Positions 1-7,584 of a stretch of DNA of 22,214 bases are shown here, in pieces (position 1 is the stretch's first letter; the number at the start of each line of letters is the position of its first letter). A model generated the notes under the pieces. It made no database searches, was not told where the DNA came from, and was given only the letters and a program-made list of their open reading frames with translations. Origin of the DNA: a virus; the IMG/VR virus record IMGVR_UViG_3300035660_000093, positions 1-22,214 of that record, one strand, 5' to 3'. Position numbers and translations under genes: made by a program.

Positions 1-1496
1 GTATCAGGGTCTGGACGCCCTGCATAAGTTGTTTTGAGATGCAGTTGAGAAGGCGGTATTACTATATTCAACGCATCGGGAGTTTCGGGCGCATAAGCAT
101 CATTCCAAGTAGGATGCCAACCCCAAATCAAAACATCATAATCCCAAGTATCCGCAGCCGCATCGCCATCGCGATAGAATTCGTCTATCACTAACAAATT
201 CTTATCCGCGAGCAACGAAGCCGTGAACCCCCAACCTGTCCATAAATATCTGCAAGCCTCGGTATCAGTAACCAAAGGATTTACGGTGCAATCCCACGCG
301 CCACCATATTGTGGAGAACTCGTAAGGTCGCCTGTGTTTATCACACGCCATTTTATGACAAATCGGACAGTTTTTGCACCGCCTGCGTGGTATGGAACGG
401 AATAATATATGTTGAGATTCATCGGAGTTGTCGGAGTCGGTTGCTTATACGGTATTTCACCACGCAGTCCCGTATGAACCCCTGTTGGAAAAACGGCGGT
501 CATTTTGTTTGTTCCTGAAGCCGCGCGGATTGTGGGAAAGTTGTAAAGCGGCTGCTCAAACCAGAGAATCTTGCCGATGTCAGAAGTGTAAGTGCCGCCA
601 CCGCCACCTGTCCACGGCAGTTCTATCCAAATTGCACCATTACTGTATGCCACATTGCCCGTGTCGGTATCAACCCAAACTGTATAAGTAATCACGGAAG
701 TGGCAATCGGTCGTTCACCCAGAGGACCGAAAAGAATACCTTTCGGTACCCAGAGACAGGGACGCCATCTACCTGATTCCATTCCTATAGGAGATATAGG
801 TCCTGTATGTCCTGTCGGATTTGTCTGTGCATTATAAGGAGGGTCATTTCTCAGGTCCCCCTTGAGATGAATATATTGCTGACCCTCGTGAATTGGCTCT
901 GTAGGAGGAGCATCAGGAACAAGATGAAGAGCACCATCAAGTGCGGGAGTCATATGGAAGTGCGCGAACCAGTTGATATTCAAAAGACGAAGTATGTCAA
1001 GGTCATCTGTTTGTCCAAGAGCATCATCATCCGGAGGTAAAGTCAGAACATCGCCCAACTGTCCTATCGAGCGAGGGGGAGAGGCTATGATAGTCGAATA
1101 TGGCAGAACTTGGTCCAGTCCTGCTGGTGCTGCGTCTGTGACATATCCGCCTTTTATTTCACCGAGGCGGTTGAGATAGAACATCAACTGATGCTTGGGA
1201 TGACTCTTCGCGCCATCGCCAGTTGCAAGAGCGGTCATGACAGCGCGAACCCTGAGACAGTCTTCAAGTTCGCCTTCTTTGAAATCACACATTCTTCTAA
1301 CTATTGTGCTCGAGTTGTAACACATATCATATTTGTAGACATCATCGAGAGTAAGAATTCTCGGAACTGGATGAATTGCAATACCTGCCGGAATATCGGT
1401 AGTGAGACTCCAGGGACCGCCTGTTATCTTCTTTTGATGAGACAATATTTCTCGAACAAGTCTAATTTCTTGGTCAGATAGTTTCACGAACCCCAT
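1..1496 (-). CDS. Large tail-region protein of unrecognised family, 3' end outside the window
   Basis: The frame is open without a stop for about 498 codons from the ATG at 1496 to the left edge, so the C-terminus is missing. It overlaps the end of the preceding gene. A GTG at 1487 forms a GTGA junction with that gene's stop and has AGGA eight bases upstream, so it is an equally good start. The N-terminal part (MGFVKLSDQEIRLVREIL) is helical. The rest looks beta-rich, with many Trp, Tyr, Gly and Pro residues, a pentaglycine near residue 290, and segments such as WIELPWTGGGGG and FVIKWRVINTGD. I see no signal peptide, membrane segment or catalytic motif. Its position two genes after the tape measure suggests a tail-tip, baseplate or receptor-binding component; this is inferred from context only. 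Base composition is richer in A+T than in the head genes, as in its upstream neighbour. Confidence 0.8.
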   Translation of the reverse strand, partial: MGFVKLSDQEIRLVREILSHQKKITGGPWSLTTDIPAGIAIHPVPRILTLDDVYKYDMCYNSSTIVRRMCDFKEGELEDCLRVRAVMTALATGDGAKSHPKHQLMFYLNRLGEIKGGYVTDAAPAGLDQVLPYSTIIASPPRSIGQLGDVLTLPPDDDALGQTDDLDILRLLNINWFAHFHMTPALDGALHLVPDAPPTEPIHEGQQYIHLKGDLRNDPPYNAQTNPTGHTGPISPIGMESGRWRPCLWVPKGILFGPLGERPIATSVITYTVWVDTDTGNVAYSNGAIWIELPWTGGGGGTYTSDIGKILWFEQPLYNFPTIRAASGTNKMTAVFPTGVHTGLRGEIPYKQPTPTTPMNLNIYYSVPYHAGGAKTVRFVIKWRVINTGDLTSSPQYGGAWDCTVNPLVTDTEACRYLWTGWGFTASLLADKNLLVIDEFYRDGDAAADTWDYDVLIWGWHPTWNDAYAPETPDALNIVIPPSQLHLKTTYAGRPDPD

Positions 1497-2275
1497 CCTA
1501 AGCCAGCAGCATCAAATTCCGCGGCTTCGTAAAGTTCGTCTGTATAAAGTCCAGTAATTTTGTTCTTGAAGAGCATTTTTACAAACTTCATAATTTTAGC
1601 GCACCAAGGTTCAACCCAACTGCAAGCATTCGCACCGCCGGGTCCGAGATATGAGAATCTAAGTGTGTAAATCCACTTGACGGTTCCATCCGTACAGGTA
1701 ATTTTTCTGGCACTCGGAGGCATGCAAAGCCAGGTCTTTGCTGCTCCGCCTTTCCATGTATCATCATTTACCTTTCCTATCACTCCGAGGAGTAAAGTAT
1801 TATATGCCACAAAATCCGACTGGGTAATCTGAATAACCCAGTCAATCATAGGAATTCGTTTTACACAACCTGGGTCATCTCTTCCTACGACCCAATCATA
1901 ACCCTCCCATTTGCCACCCTCCATATAGATTTCTTTTAGCGAGAATTCTACAGATTCCTCAAGATGATTTTCTTTCTGTTGCTGAGAAAATGAACCGGTG
2001 GCATATTCGGCATCAACCCAGTAATATTCTTTTCCTTTCGTCTGGCCGGCGCGCCCGCGAACTTGACCTTCAGGGGCCAATTCGATATTTCGACAAAAAA
2101 GATAGGCATTGTCAGGATGTGCCGAGCCGTAAGCAATATTGGCCTCAGCCAGGTCAGCAAGCACAGTTGCCAGCACAACGTCAAAATTTATTCTCCCACG
2201 CCTATGGATAATTATTCCATCTGAGGTTATCGATACTGCTCCGCTGGTGTCGTGTTCATGCCAAGAAGTCGACAT
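1484..2275 (-). CDS. Putative tail-tip protein, unknown family
   Basis: 263 residues, starting at ATG 2275 behind AAAGGAC, nine bases after the tape-measure stop. The opening (MSTSWHEHDTSGAVSITSDG) and the alternating polar and aromatic segments suggest a beta-structured virion protein. Six cysteines are scattered along it without a clear metal-binding pattern. No enzymatic motif is visible. In lambda-type order the genes after the tape measure encode the tail tip (M, L, K, I, J), which is the reason for the call. The sequence itself does not match any of those that I can recognise. The gene overlaps the following large gene by 3 to 13 bases depending on that gene's start, which suggests translational coupling. 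Confidence 0.75.
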   Translation of the reverse strand: MSTSWHEHDTSGAVSITSDGIIIHRRGRINFDVVLATVLADLAEANIAYGSAHPDNAYLFCRNIELAPEGQVRGRAGQTKGKEYYWVDAEYATGSFSQQQKENHLEESVEFSLKEIYMEGGKWEGYDWVVGRDDPGCVKRIPMIDWVIQITQSDFVAYNTLLLGVIGKVNDDTWKGGAAKTWLCMPPSARKITCTDGTVKWIYTLRFSYLGPGGANACSWVEPWCAKIMKFVKMLFKNKITGLYTDELYEAAEFDAAGLGWGS

Positions 2276-2284
2276 ATTTGTCCT

Positions 2285-3709
2285 TTAAAATTCTATTTTA
2301 TGTAACTGCCGCTCTTGTTCTCTGGCTTTCTCAATTTCCTTAGTTAGTGCACAAATATCCTCACCCAGTTTTTTTTCAAGAGAATAGCGCTTCTCTTCGA
2401 GGTCTCTCGTACTTATTCCCGTTTTTGTCGCTACCCCCCACAATTCTTTGGGTCCACCCAGTATTTCAACCTGTATTTTCTTTCGCTTTCTTTCTTCCTC
2501 TTCCAGCAATCTCATTTTAGCATTATGCTTTTCGCGAACACCTCGCATCTCCTCTTCGAGCCCGTGCATTTTATCATCGAGAGCCCCTTGTTCTCTCTTC
2601 TGGGAGTCGTTAAGATAGGTGGTCAGTTCATCCATTTGTGCCTTTTTCAGTTCTTCCATATCACTAAGTTCCTGCCTTGCTGTTTCTATTTCGATGCGCC
2701 TGCTTTCTTTCGCGATCCTCTTCGTTTCGTCCAAATCTATTTTTGCCAATTCGCGGTCTCGATAGGCGCGAAGTTCCTCAATCCTGGTTTGTTCCGCCTC
2801 TGCCGCTTTCGCTTTGTCTATCACATCCGTCCAGTAGAGGTCTGCCGCTCTTTTTCGCTTCTCATAATCCGTTCTGTCCAACTCATAGATTCGAACGCCG
2901 ACGCCTGCCATTGCGGCTTTGAACTCTTTTTGAGCAGCGGCAAGTTTATCCTGCAATTCCTTTTGTTTTGCCAATTCCGCAGTAACATCTTTGTTCACAT
3001 TCAAAATCGCCTCTTCTAATGCTTTTCTTTCGACCATTTTGTTCAGTTCTTCTCTTTGTAATTCGGGAAACGCGCTCTCCAGTCTTTCGCGCAGAACGAG
3101 TTTATCTACATATTCATCCGTTTTATCTCGAATCATATTCGTATATTTATAGATCTCTTTTTCGTCTGTGATTTCTCCGCCTGTCAGACGCACGAGATGC
3201 TCAGCGGCTTTTTCGCGTGTTCCCATTATGCCAAGTATTTCTTCGGACTTTAGTTTACAAGCGTCTTCTTCTTTGAACACCTTTTTCACGCCGCTTATCC
3301 ACTGGTCTATTCCTTTGATTATTTCAAAAATGCCAAAGGCAATTCCGATTGGAACAATAGCAGTCATGAGCGCGCGCATTGCAGTTGCAGCAAGAGCACT
3401 ATGGTATTGCATCAGCATAAATAGCCTCTGTGCCGCGACCCCTGTCGACCCAAATTGCGAAGATAGCAGTATCAATTCGCGCCTGCCGATGCTTCCCATC
3501 TCCGTCATAGAATTTGCCGTGCGCGTCTGTTCTTCTCGCAGCAATTTTATTCCGCCGATAGAGGAGCGAACCGTATCACCCATATCTGCGGCGTGTTCCG
3601 CCTTCGATAGTTCTCTTATCACTATCGCCTTGCTCTCTTCAAGGTCAGATTGAAGTTTCGCATTGCTCGCGCTGATTTCTACAAATGCGCTGCCGACCGA
3701 TTCAGCCAT
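2285..3709 (-). CDS. Tape measure protein (short)
   Basis: 474 residues. In siphoviruses this protein sets tail length and passes through the tube during DNA ejection. Evidence: it sits directly after the G/T chaperone cassette, which is its diagnostic position; an N-terminal segment rich in small and charged residues is followed by a hydrophobic stretch at about residues 105-133 (LMTAIVPIGIAFGIFEII); from about residue 200 to the end it is a nearly continuous charged coiled coil rich in Glu, Lys, Arg and Ala. Start at ATG 3709 follows TAGGTAAGAA, eight bases after the stop of the T frame. It is short for the family. At the usual 0.15 nm per residue it predicts a tail near 70 nm. I see no peptidase or lysozyme domain. 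Confidence 0.82.
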   Translation of the reverse strand: MAESVGSAFVEISASNAKLQSDLEESKAIVIRELSKAEHAADMGDTVRSSIGGIKLLREEQTRTANSMTEMGSIGRRELILLSSQFGSTGVAAQRLFMLMQYHSALAATAMRALMTAIVPIGIAFGIFEIIKGIDQWISGVKKVFKEEDACKLKSEEILGIMGTREKAAEHLVRLTGGEITDEKEIYKYTNMIRDKTDEYVDKLVLRERLESAFPELQREELNKMVERKALEEAILNVNKDVTAELAKQKELQDKLAAAQKEFKAAMAGVGVRIYELDRTDYEKRKRAADLYWTDVIDKAKAAEAEQTRIEELRAYRDRELAKIDLDETKRIAKESRRIEIETARQELSDMEELKKAQMDELTTYLNDSQKREQGALDDKMHGLEEEMRGVREKHNAKMRLLEEEERKRKKIQVEILGGPKELWGVATKTGISTRDLEEKRYSLEKKLGEDICALTKEIEKAREQERQLHKIEF

Positions 3710-3716
3710 TTCTTAC

Positions 3717-3962
3717 CTACCATAAATCTTTTAGACCACGCGTTTTTCGCACTTTCGCCCGCGCCCTGTAAAATTCTGCGAGCCTTTCTTGTTCGCCCGG
3801 GTCTGTTTTTTCGTATTCAACAGCGGGGTCATCTTTCTCAACCCTGAAGCCTTGCAAATACATTATCACTTGCTCTCTTGTCAGTTCCGAAATTTGCTGT
3901 GGTGTCCAGCCATAGATACGCGAAAGCAGAAGGAATCTCGACCGCCACGTTAGGGATTTTCC
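3717..3962 (-). CDS. T-frame extension of the tail chaperone (made as G-T by -1 frameshift)
   Basis: An 81-codon frame, -1 relative to gene G, overlaps the last codons of G and ends eight bases before the tape-measure start. It has no plausible start of its own: the only ATG lies about 34 codons in and lacks a ribosome binding site. The product contains LSRIYGWTPQQISELT and REQVIMYLQGF, a pattern typical of T extensions in lambda-like tail chaperones (short helix, then I-Y-G-W-x-P-x-x-I). The frame is open only after a TAA at the AGTAAA upstream, so the slip must occur within about ten codons before the G stop. The best candidate site is GGAAAAT (zero frame G GAA AAT), which is not a perfect X XXY YYZ heptamer. 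The start coordinate given is the presumed slip point. Confidence 0.72.
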   Translation of the reverse strand, partial: GKSLTWRSRFLLLSRIYGWTPQQISELTREQVIMYLQGFRVEKDDPAVEYEKTDPGEQERLAEFYRARAKVRKTRGLKDLW

Positions 3963-4423
3963 GTAGGGCGGGCTTTACTTTGCCGCACCTCTTCTGCCGC
4001 CTTGTCGATTGCGCTTTTCAGTTCCGTTTCTGCCTCAGCCGCATCCTTGCCTTCCGCCTTCAGCGCCGCCGCCTTCCGCGCCGCCGCGAGCAACTCCATA
4101 TCCGTGCTATCAACCGCGCCGTACAGTTGCGCGTAAATTTTGTTATAAGCCTCCATAGTCAGAAGATTTTCTGCTTCGGCAAGCGTGATTTCAAGATGAC
4201 TTCGGCGCAGCATCAAATATGTCTTTTGCGGAATAGCCGCGAGCGAGAAGATACGCCGTGAAACTTCTTCGGAGGAAACCGCCTTTCCTTTTTCGCGCAA
4301 ATCCTTTTCCGCCCAGTCCTCAAGGAATGCCCAGTCGCTTACTTTTAGCGGAGTGAAAGTATAAACCCTGTCGTTTATTTTCACTTGAATAGGCAATGCG
4401 ACTGCCACAGACAAATCGCTCAT
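3950..4423 (-). CDS. Tail assembly chaperone, gpG-like
   Basis: 157 residues, in the invariant position between tail tube and tape measure. Such chaperones bind the tape measure during tail assembly and are absent from the virion. The N-terminal part contains VKINDRVYTFTPLKVSDWAF, a beta strand and helix typical of gpG-like proteins, followed by helical segments. The C-terminal third is an Ala/Glu/Lys-rich helix (about residues 108-150). Start at ATG 4423 sits behind AGGAGGGCTT, a strong binding site. Near its 3' end a -1 shift gives the longer G-T product with the T frame at 3717-3962. Most ribosomes should stop at the TAA to give G alone. Confidence 0.82.
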   Translation of the reverse strand: MSDLSVAVALPIQVKINDRVYTFTPLKVSDWAFLEDWAEKDLREKGKAVSSEEVSRRIFSLAAIPQKTYLMLRRSHLEITLAEAENLLTMEAYNKIYAQLYGAVDSTDMELLAAARKAAALKAEGKDAAEAETELKSAIDKAAEEVRQSKARPTENP

Positions 4424-4434
4424 AAGCCCTCCTG

Positions 4435-5121
4435 TTATGCGGGTTCAGAAATGGTGATGTAATCTTCTTTGATTTTCGTGCTACTCCCGCCCGCATTCTT
4501 GGCTTTCAGCCTGACCGCATAATCTCCCGCCTCAGCATAGATATGAGTCGGATTTTGTAGCACGCTGTCAACTACGCCATCGTTCTCGAAGTCCCATTCC
4601 CAAGAAGTTCCAGCGGGGTCAGAAGTATCCGTAAATGTCACCGGGAGCGGCGCCTCTCCTGTCCTCGGAGTTCCTGTGAAGTTTGCCACAGGCGGAGGCA
4701 CAGCGCCTGTCACTATCGTTTTGACGAGGTTAGAGTTGCCTTCAACGGTCACATCAATTTTCGTTTCATCTTTCTGCGGGCAGGTCACTTTTACGCCGCT
4801 TATCATTCCCGAATCCGCGCTTAGGCTTCTTATGCCATCATCGAGAAACAGTTCAAGCGCGATATATTCACCTTCGTTCAGATTCAGTCCTGCCGAAGCA
4901 CAGGGGTCTTGGTCTTTGTGAATCCAGAAACTGAAACTCGCCGTCCATTCCTTGTTGCCGGCAATTACTTCTTTATGCCTATCGGACTGCATATCTGTGG
5001 AATCCTTCACTTCCACTTTTGCATCAGCAGTCCAGTCCGTGACGCCGAGCACCTCGTCCTCTCCTACGCCTATTTTCACGCTGCCATAGGCGCCTGTAAA
5101 ATGCTTGTCTTCTTCAGCCAT
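4435..5121 (-). CDS. Major tail tube protein with C-terminal PKD (Ig-like) domain
   Basis: 228 residues. Residues 1-140 form the tube domain: an early Gly-rich strand (YGSVKIGVGEDEVLGV) and alternating strands, as in lambda gpV-type proteins. Residues 144-226 are a textbook PKD domain, recognised by FTDTSDPAGTSWEWDFENDG (residues 162-181), PTHIYAEAGDYAVRL and a final strand ending ITIS. A Pro-rich linker (AVPPPVANF) joins them. Known: lambda gpV also has a dispensable C-terminal Ig-like domain projecting from the tube, but of another family. Inferred: the PKD domain decorates the tail surface and may bind carbohydrate or host surface. ATG 5121 follows AAAGGAGATAACCG. The gene immediately precedes G, as in lambda. 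Confidence 0.85.
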   Translation of the reverse strand: MAEEDKHFTGAYGSVKIGVGEDEVLGVTDWTADAKVEVKDSTDMQSDRHKEVIAGNKEWTASFSFWIHKDQDPCASAGLNLNEGEYIALELFLDDGIRSLSADSGMISGVKVTCPQKDETKIDVTVEGNSNLVKTIVTGAVPPPVANFTGTPRTGEAPLPVTFTDTSDPAGTSWEWDFENDGVVDSVLQNPTHIYAEAGDYAVRLKAKNAGGSSTKIKEDYITISEPA

Positions 5122-5177
5122 CGGTTATCTCCTTTCAAGAAAAATTTCTAATCGTTAAAGGAATGGCATACAACTGA

Positions 5178-5231
5178 TTAGCAGCCAATGTCATTCACTT
5201 TCACTGGAAAATTGAGAATCTTGTTAGCCAT
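5178..5231 (-). CDS. Possible 17-residue peptide or frameshifted small gene
   Basis: ATG 5231 lies two bases beyond the stop of the preceding gene, behind a strong GGAGGGATAAT site, but the frame closes after 17 codons (MANKILNFPVKVNDIGC). In the +1 frame the reading continues as AANQLYAIPLTIRNFS to a TGA at 5135-5137, just before the binding site of the tail tube gene. That geometry fits an originally intact gene of about 32 codons broken by one base, or a programmed +1 shift, or a sequencing indel. No function is recognisable. Confidence 0.35.
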   Translation of the reverse strand: MANKILNFPVKVNDIGC

Positions 5232-5232
5232 A

Positions 5233-6051
5233 TTATCCCTCCACAAAGCAAGCCATAATTGCTTGGTTTCTTTGCACTTTTATAGTTACCGGATTAGTTA
5301 CTGACTGACTTTCCCAGATGTCACCTTCCCAATGGTCAAAGATATATCCTTCTTCTGGAATCGCAGTAAGTGTTATCGATGATTCGATAGGATAAATTCC
5401 ACCTACAGGAACCAATTCTACAGTTCCTGCATTTACAGGAGAAATATCCATAGTTACAGGAACATTCACGTTCCACTTTACCCCAATCTTGGGAATAGGA
5501 CCTGCATACTCGGCTGTTGCTCCTATGGGAAAAGTATCAGGAAGAGAACCGCTTCCTGTGTCGGTAAAGAGATATGTCCAATAAACATATCCACCATATA
5601 CTGTGGCTAAAGTAGTGGAATATCCGAGCAGAGAGAAAGGAAGTGAAGAAATGCTTATCACAATAGCGGAAACAGTTGGAGTTTCAACCTGTTGAAGGTA
5701 AAGCCAGTATAATTTATTTGCTTCCAGCGGAATATTTACCGTCGCTTCTTTCAATGCCGGAACCGGAGTACCGGCGGTAACGAAACCCCCGCCGACCAGT
5801 TGATAGGGATAACCATACGCATCGGAATAAATTCCCATTATAAAGGGGTATCCGGCACGGGGTCCTACTACTGTTTGATAGACTGCCATTTTAGTAACGG
5901 TTATATTTCCAGGACTAACGAAAGGAATTGCAAAACCTTTACCTGCTACAAGAGACATAGTAGTGGGAGCACCTTGAAGAGAACCCGTATGATACCGACC
6001 CGGACGAAGATACTTAGTAAGACTACCAGAATCAATTCGAGGATTCCACAT
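5233..6051 (-). CDS. Beta-rich virion-associated protein with C-terminal InlB-like repeat
   Basis: 272 residues between the tail terminator-like gene and the tail tube gene, where lambda has no gene. Residues 1-195 look like a beta-sandwich of unknown family, with Gly, Tyr and hydrophobic residues and no signal peptide. Residues about 200-272 match the divergent InlB B-repeat pattern: GTVELVPVGGIYPIESSITL, then AIPEEGYIFDHWEGD, then NPVTIKVQRNQAIMACF (the family signature is G-x-F-x-x-W-x-G followed by N-P-x-x). Such repeats occur in bacterial surface and adhesion proteins. Codon use is clearly richer in A+T than in both neighbours, which suggests separate acquisition. Inferred role: tail decoration or host attachment. 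It starts at ATG 6051 after GGAAAGAATAAACT, three bases past the upstream stop. Confidence 0.72.
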   Translation of the reverse strand: MWNPRIDSGSLTKYLRPGRYHTGSLQGAPTTMSLVAGKGFAIPFVSPGNITVTKMAVYQTVVGPRAGYPFIMGIYSDAYGYPYQLVGGGFVTAGTPVPALKEATVNIPLEANKLYWLYLQQVETPTVSAIVISISSLPFSLLGYSTTLATVYGGYVYWTYLFTDTGSGSLPDTFPIGATAEYAGPIPKIGVKWNVNVPVTMDISPVNAGTVELVPVGGIYPIESSITLTAIPEEGYIFDHWEGDIWESQSVTNPVTIKVQRNQAIMACFVEG

Positions 6052-6054
6052 AGT

Positions 6055-6678
6055 TTATTCTTTCCAAACATAATCTATTTCTTCGTCTTCAACCCACACT
6101 GTCATACCCTTACTGGGAATTGCGAATAACCACTTGACTCCGTTCCACGTGGCTATCTGATTATCGTGCCCGCTCCACGCGTCTGTTGCGCCGCTCGCTA
6201 TAAGGTATCTATCGCCCGATGTCAGACTTTCAGGTGGCGTGTTCAAACTTTTCGTCAACACTGATTCCTGCCAATCTCCCATATCCGCCTCCTGAACTTC
6301 GCCCTTGTAGAGAACCACCTTGTAATCCACGCGCAGATGCCACCAGTTATCAACGGGCTCGCGCATCAAAGTTGGAACGCTCAATCGCCGCATCTCCACA
6401 AAGCCCGCGTCCTCGACTTCCAGTTTGCAATAATCAAAAAGTATTTCAAGTGCTGTGTAAAGTCCCCATACCTCTTCACTACTGCGTTCTTTCGAGAAGA
6501 GAGAGAACTGCACGCGAACATCGTCCATTCGCGTGTTCATAGTGTCGAGCGGAATGCCGCCGACAAAAAAGAAAGCGATATAGGGCGATGGTGTGTTCTG
6601 CGGCGCAATGCCCAAATGTAACGGCGCGGCAAGATTCCATTTAGCCTTTATCGCCTTTGCGAGATTTCCGATTGACAC
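6055..6678 (-). CDS. Tail terminator-like protein (DUF3168-like) fused to DUF2793
   Basis: 207 residues from the GTG at 6678, which overlaps the TAG of the preceding gene and has AAAGGAA at good spacing. An ATG at 6726 in the same frame would give 223 residues but overlaps that gene by 49 bases and lacks a good site. Residues 1-130 resemble tail completion or terminator proteins of the DUF3168/gpU type: an N-terminal helix, then PYIAFFFVGGIPLDT and VRVQFSLFSKERSSEEVWGL, describing strand-helix alternation with a family-typical S-x-E helix. Residues about 137-207 match DUF2793: LTSGDRYLIASGATDAWSGH, then IATWNGVKWLFAIPSKGMTV. DUF2793 usually occurs at the ends of tail fibre or GTA-type proteins, so this fusion is unusual. 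Known role of the first domain: capping the tail tube and joining it to the head. Confidence 0.72.
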   Translation of the reverse strand: MSIGNLAKAIKAKWNLAAPLHLGIAPQNTPSPYIAFFFVGGIPLDTMNTRMDDVRVQFSLFSKERSSEEVWGLYTALEILFDYCKLEVEDAGFVEMRRLSVPTLMREPVDNWWHLRVDYKVVLYKGEVQEADMGDWQESVLTKSLNTPPESLTSGDRYLIASGATDAWSGHDNQIATWNGVKWLFAIPSKGMTVWVEDEEIDYVWKE

Positions 6679-7082
6679 TATATTTTTCCTTTGAGCATCG
6701 TTGCTAATCGCGCCATATTTTTCCACAAACTTGGTCGAAGAAAGGGACGAGGCGCTATTTTTCGCGTTCCCAATTCAAGCAGATGCGCCTTTCTATCGGT
6801 TGCAACTATTATGCGGCTCTGTGGTTTATCTTTCAGGATTTCAATCGAGCCGTAGAGCCGTCCAGTTTGAACCGCGGGCGCTTCCCCGGGCGCGCTCGCT
6901 GTCACTCTTTGCCTTCTTGTGCTCATCCCGGGATGTTTTGTAGATGGCGGCTTTCCTGACTTCGGCTCGAGCATAGAAATTTTCGCATCGTCTTTTATCA
7001 TTTCAGCGACTGAGTCCAGCGTATTCTCAGTGAGCCCAGCGACCTTTGCGATAAACTGTTCCGCACTCCACTTAATTTTCAT
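6678..7082 (-). CDS. Head-tail connector or tail component, HK97 gp10 family
   Basis: 134 residues. Two hallmarks of the HK97 gp10 family are present: an APGEAPAVQTGRLYGSI segment (about residues 64-80), in which P-x-x-x-T-G-x-L is the signature, and a C-terminal HLLELGTRKIAPRPFLRPSL (the G-T-x-x-x-x-P-R-P-F-L-R-P pattern). The N-terminal 35 residues form an amphipathic helix (FIAKVAGLTENTLDSVAEMI). In other phages this family lies between the head-closure and tail terminator genes, as here (lambda Z position). The start ATG overlaps the upstream stop by four bases (ATGA), so it is probably coupled to it. Confidence 0.87.
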   Translation of the reverse strand: MKIKWSAEQFIAKVAGLTENTLDSVAEMIKDDAKISMLEPKSGKPPSTKHPGMSTRRQRVTASAPGEAPAVQTGRLYGSIEILKDKPQSRIIVATDRKAHLLELGTRKIAPRPFLRPSLWKNMARLATMLKGKI

Positions 7083-7492
7083 ACGCGCTCCCGAAGGGCA
7101 AATCTCAAACAGTCAGTTTTCGAGCCAGAAATAGGCTGGACCCAAACGATGTCGAAAATCAGATAGAACTTTCCGTCAATCTCTTCTGCGCCCGGGTCAT
7201 CTGCCGTAGTTTCCTTTATCACGCGGTCTTTTTCTGTGACAAGTTCTGCTTGAGGTTTACAGGTCAGCCCATAAGAGGCATCCACCTCCAATTTCCTGAA
7301 TCTTTCGATTTCACGTCCAGAAAACGCGTGAAAAAGACAGGAAAGGCTCGCTATGAGATTAGCCCAGACTTCGGTTTGACTGCCATATTCGTCAGGCGTT
7401 TCCGTGACCCGCTGAACTGTGACCGTGCTACCGTGCACGCGAATCAGGTCATCCAGAGCCGCGCCTGACAGCATTTCGCCGAACAGAGACAT
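7079..7492 (-). CDS. Phage head-tail joining protein
   Basis: 137 residues from ATG 7492, which has TGGAGA eight bases upstream. An in-frame ATG at 7561 would add 23 residues, but those codons cover a perfect inverted repeat and have no good binding site, so I prefer the shorter form. The sequence fits the head-tail joining (head closure) family: VTVQRVTETPDEYGSQTEVW near the N-terminus (V-x-R-x-x-x-x-x-D-x-y-G-x-x-x-x-x-W), then CLFHAFSGREIERFRKLEV, and a strand-rich C-terminus that ends the gene by overlapping the gp10-like gene. These proteins close the portal channel after packaging and provide the tail docking site. Confidence 0.75.
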   Translation of the reverse strand: MSLFGEMLSGAALDDLIRVHGSTVTVQRVTETPDEYGSQTEVWANLIASLSCLFHAFSGREIERFRKLEVDASYGLTCKPQAELVTEKDRVIKETTADDPGAEEIDGKFYLIFDIVWVQPISGSKTDCLRFALRERV

Positions 7493-7518
7493 CGCGCATT
7501 CTCCAGAGAACTTTTCAA

Positions 7519-7544
7519 GAGGGGATGTTTTTACGCATCCCCTC
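7519..7544 (-). other. Perfect 9-bp inverted repeat after the major capsid gene
   Basis: GAGGGGATG and CATCCCCTC are separated by eight bases in the 92-base gap between the capsid stop and the next start. On the transcribed strand the 3' arm is followed by TTGAAAAG, with no run of T, so it is not a standard terminator. A role as a processing or stability hairpin that raises capsid mRNA relative to downstream genes is inferred. Confidence 0.5.
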
Positions 7545-7584
7545 CCACTTATGACGTCCACACGCTATAAGCGTAGTTGCCAGT

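Noticed and set aside
2525-3653. Plus-strand frames opposite the tape measure gene
   Set aside because: They are antisense to a well-supported coiled-coil gene, lack binding sites and have compositions expected of a complement of Glu/Lys codons.
3954-3962. A perfect X XXY YYZ slippery heptamer for the G/T shift
   Set aside because: I checked the codons before the G stop and none fits; GGAAAAT is only the best imperfect candidate.
7493-7561. Longer start for the head-tail joining gene
   Set aside because: The extra codons cover a perfect hairpin and the ATG at 7561 has no binding site, whereas ATG 7492 has TGGAGA.
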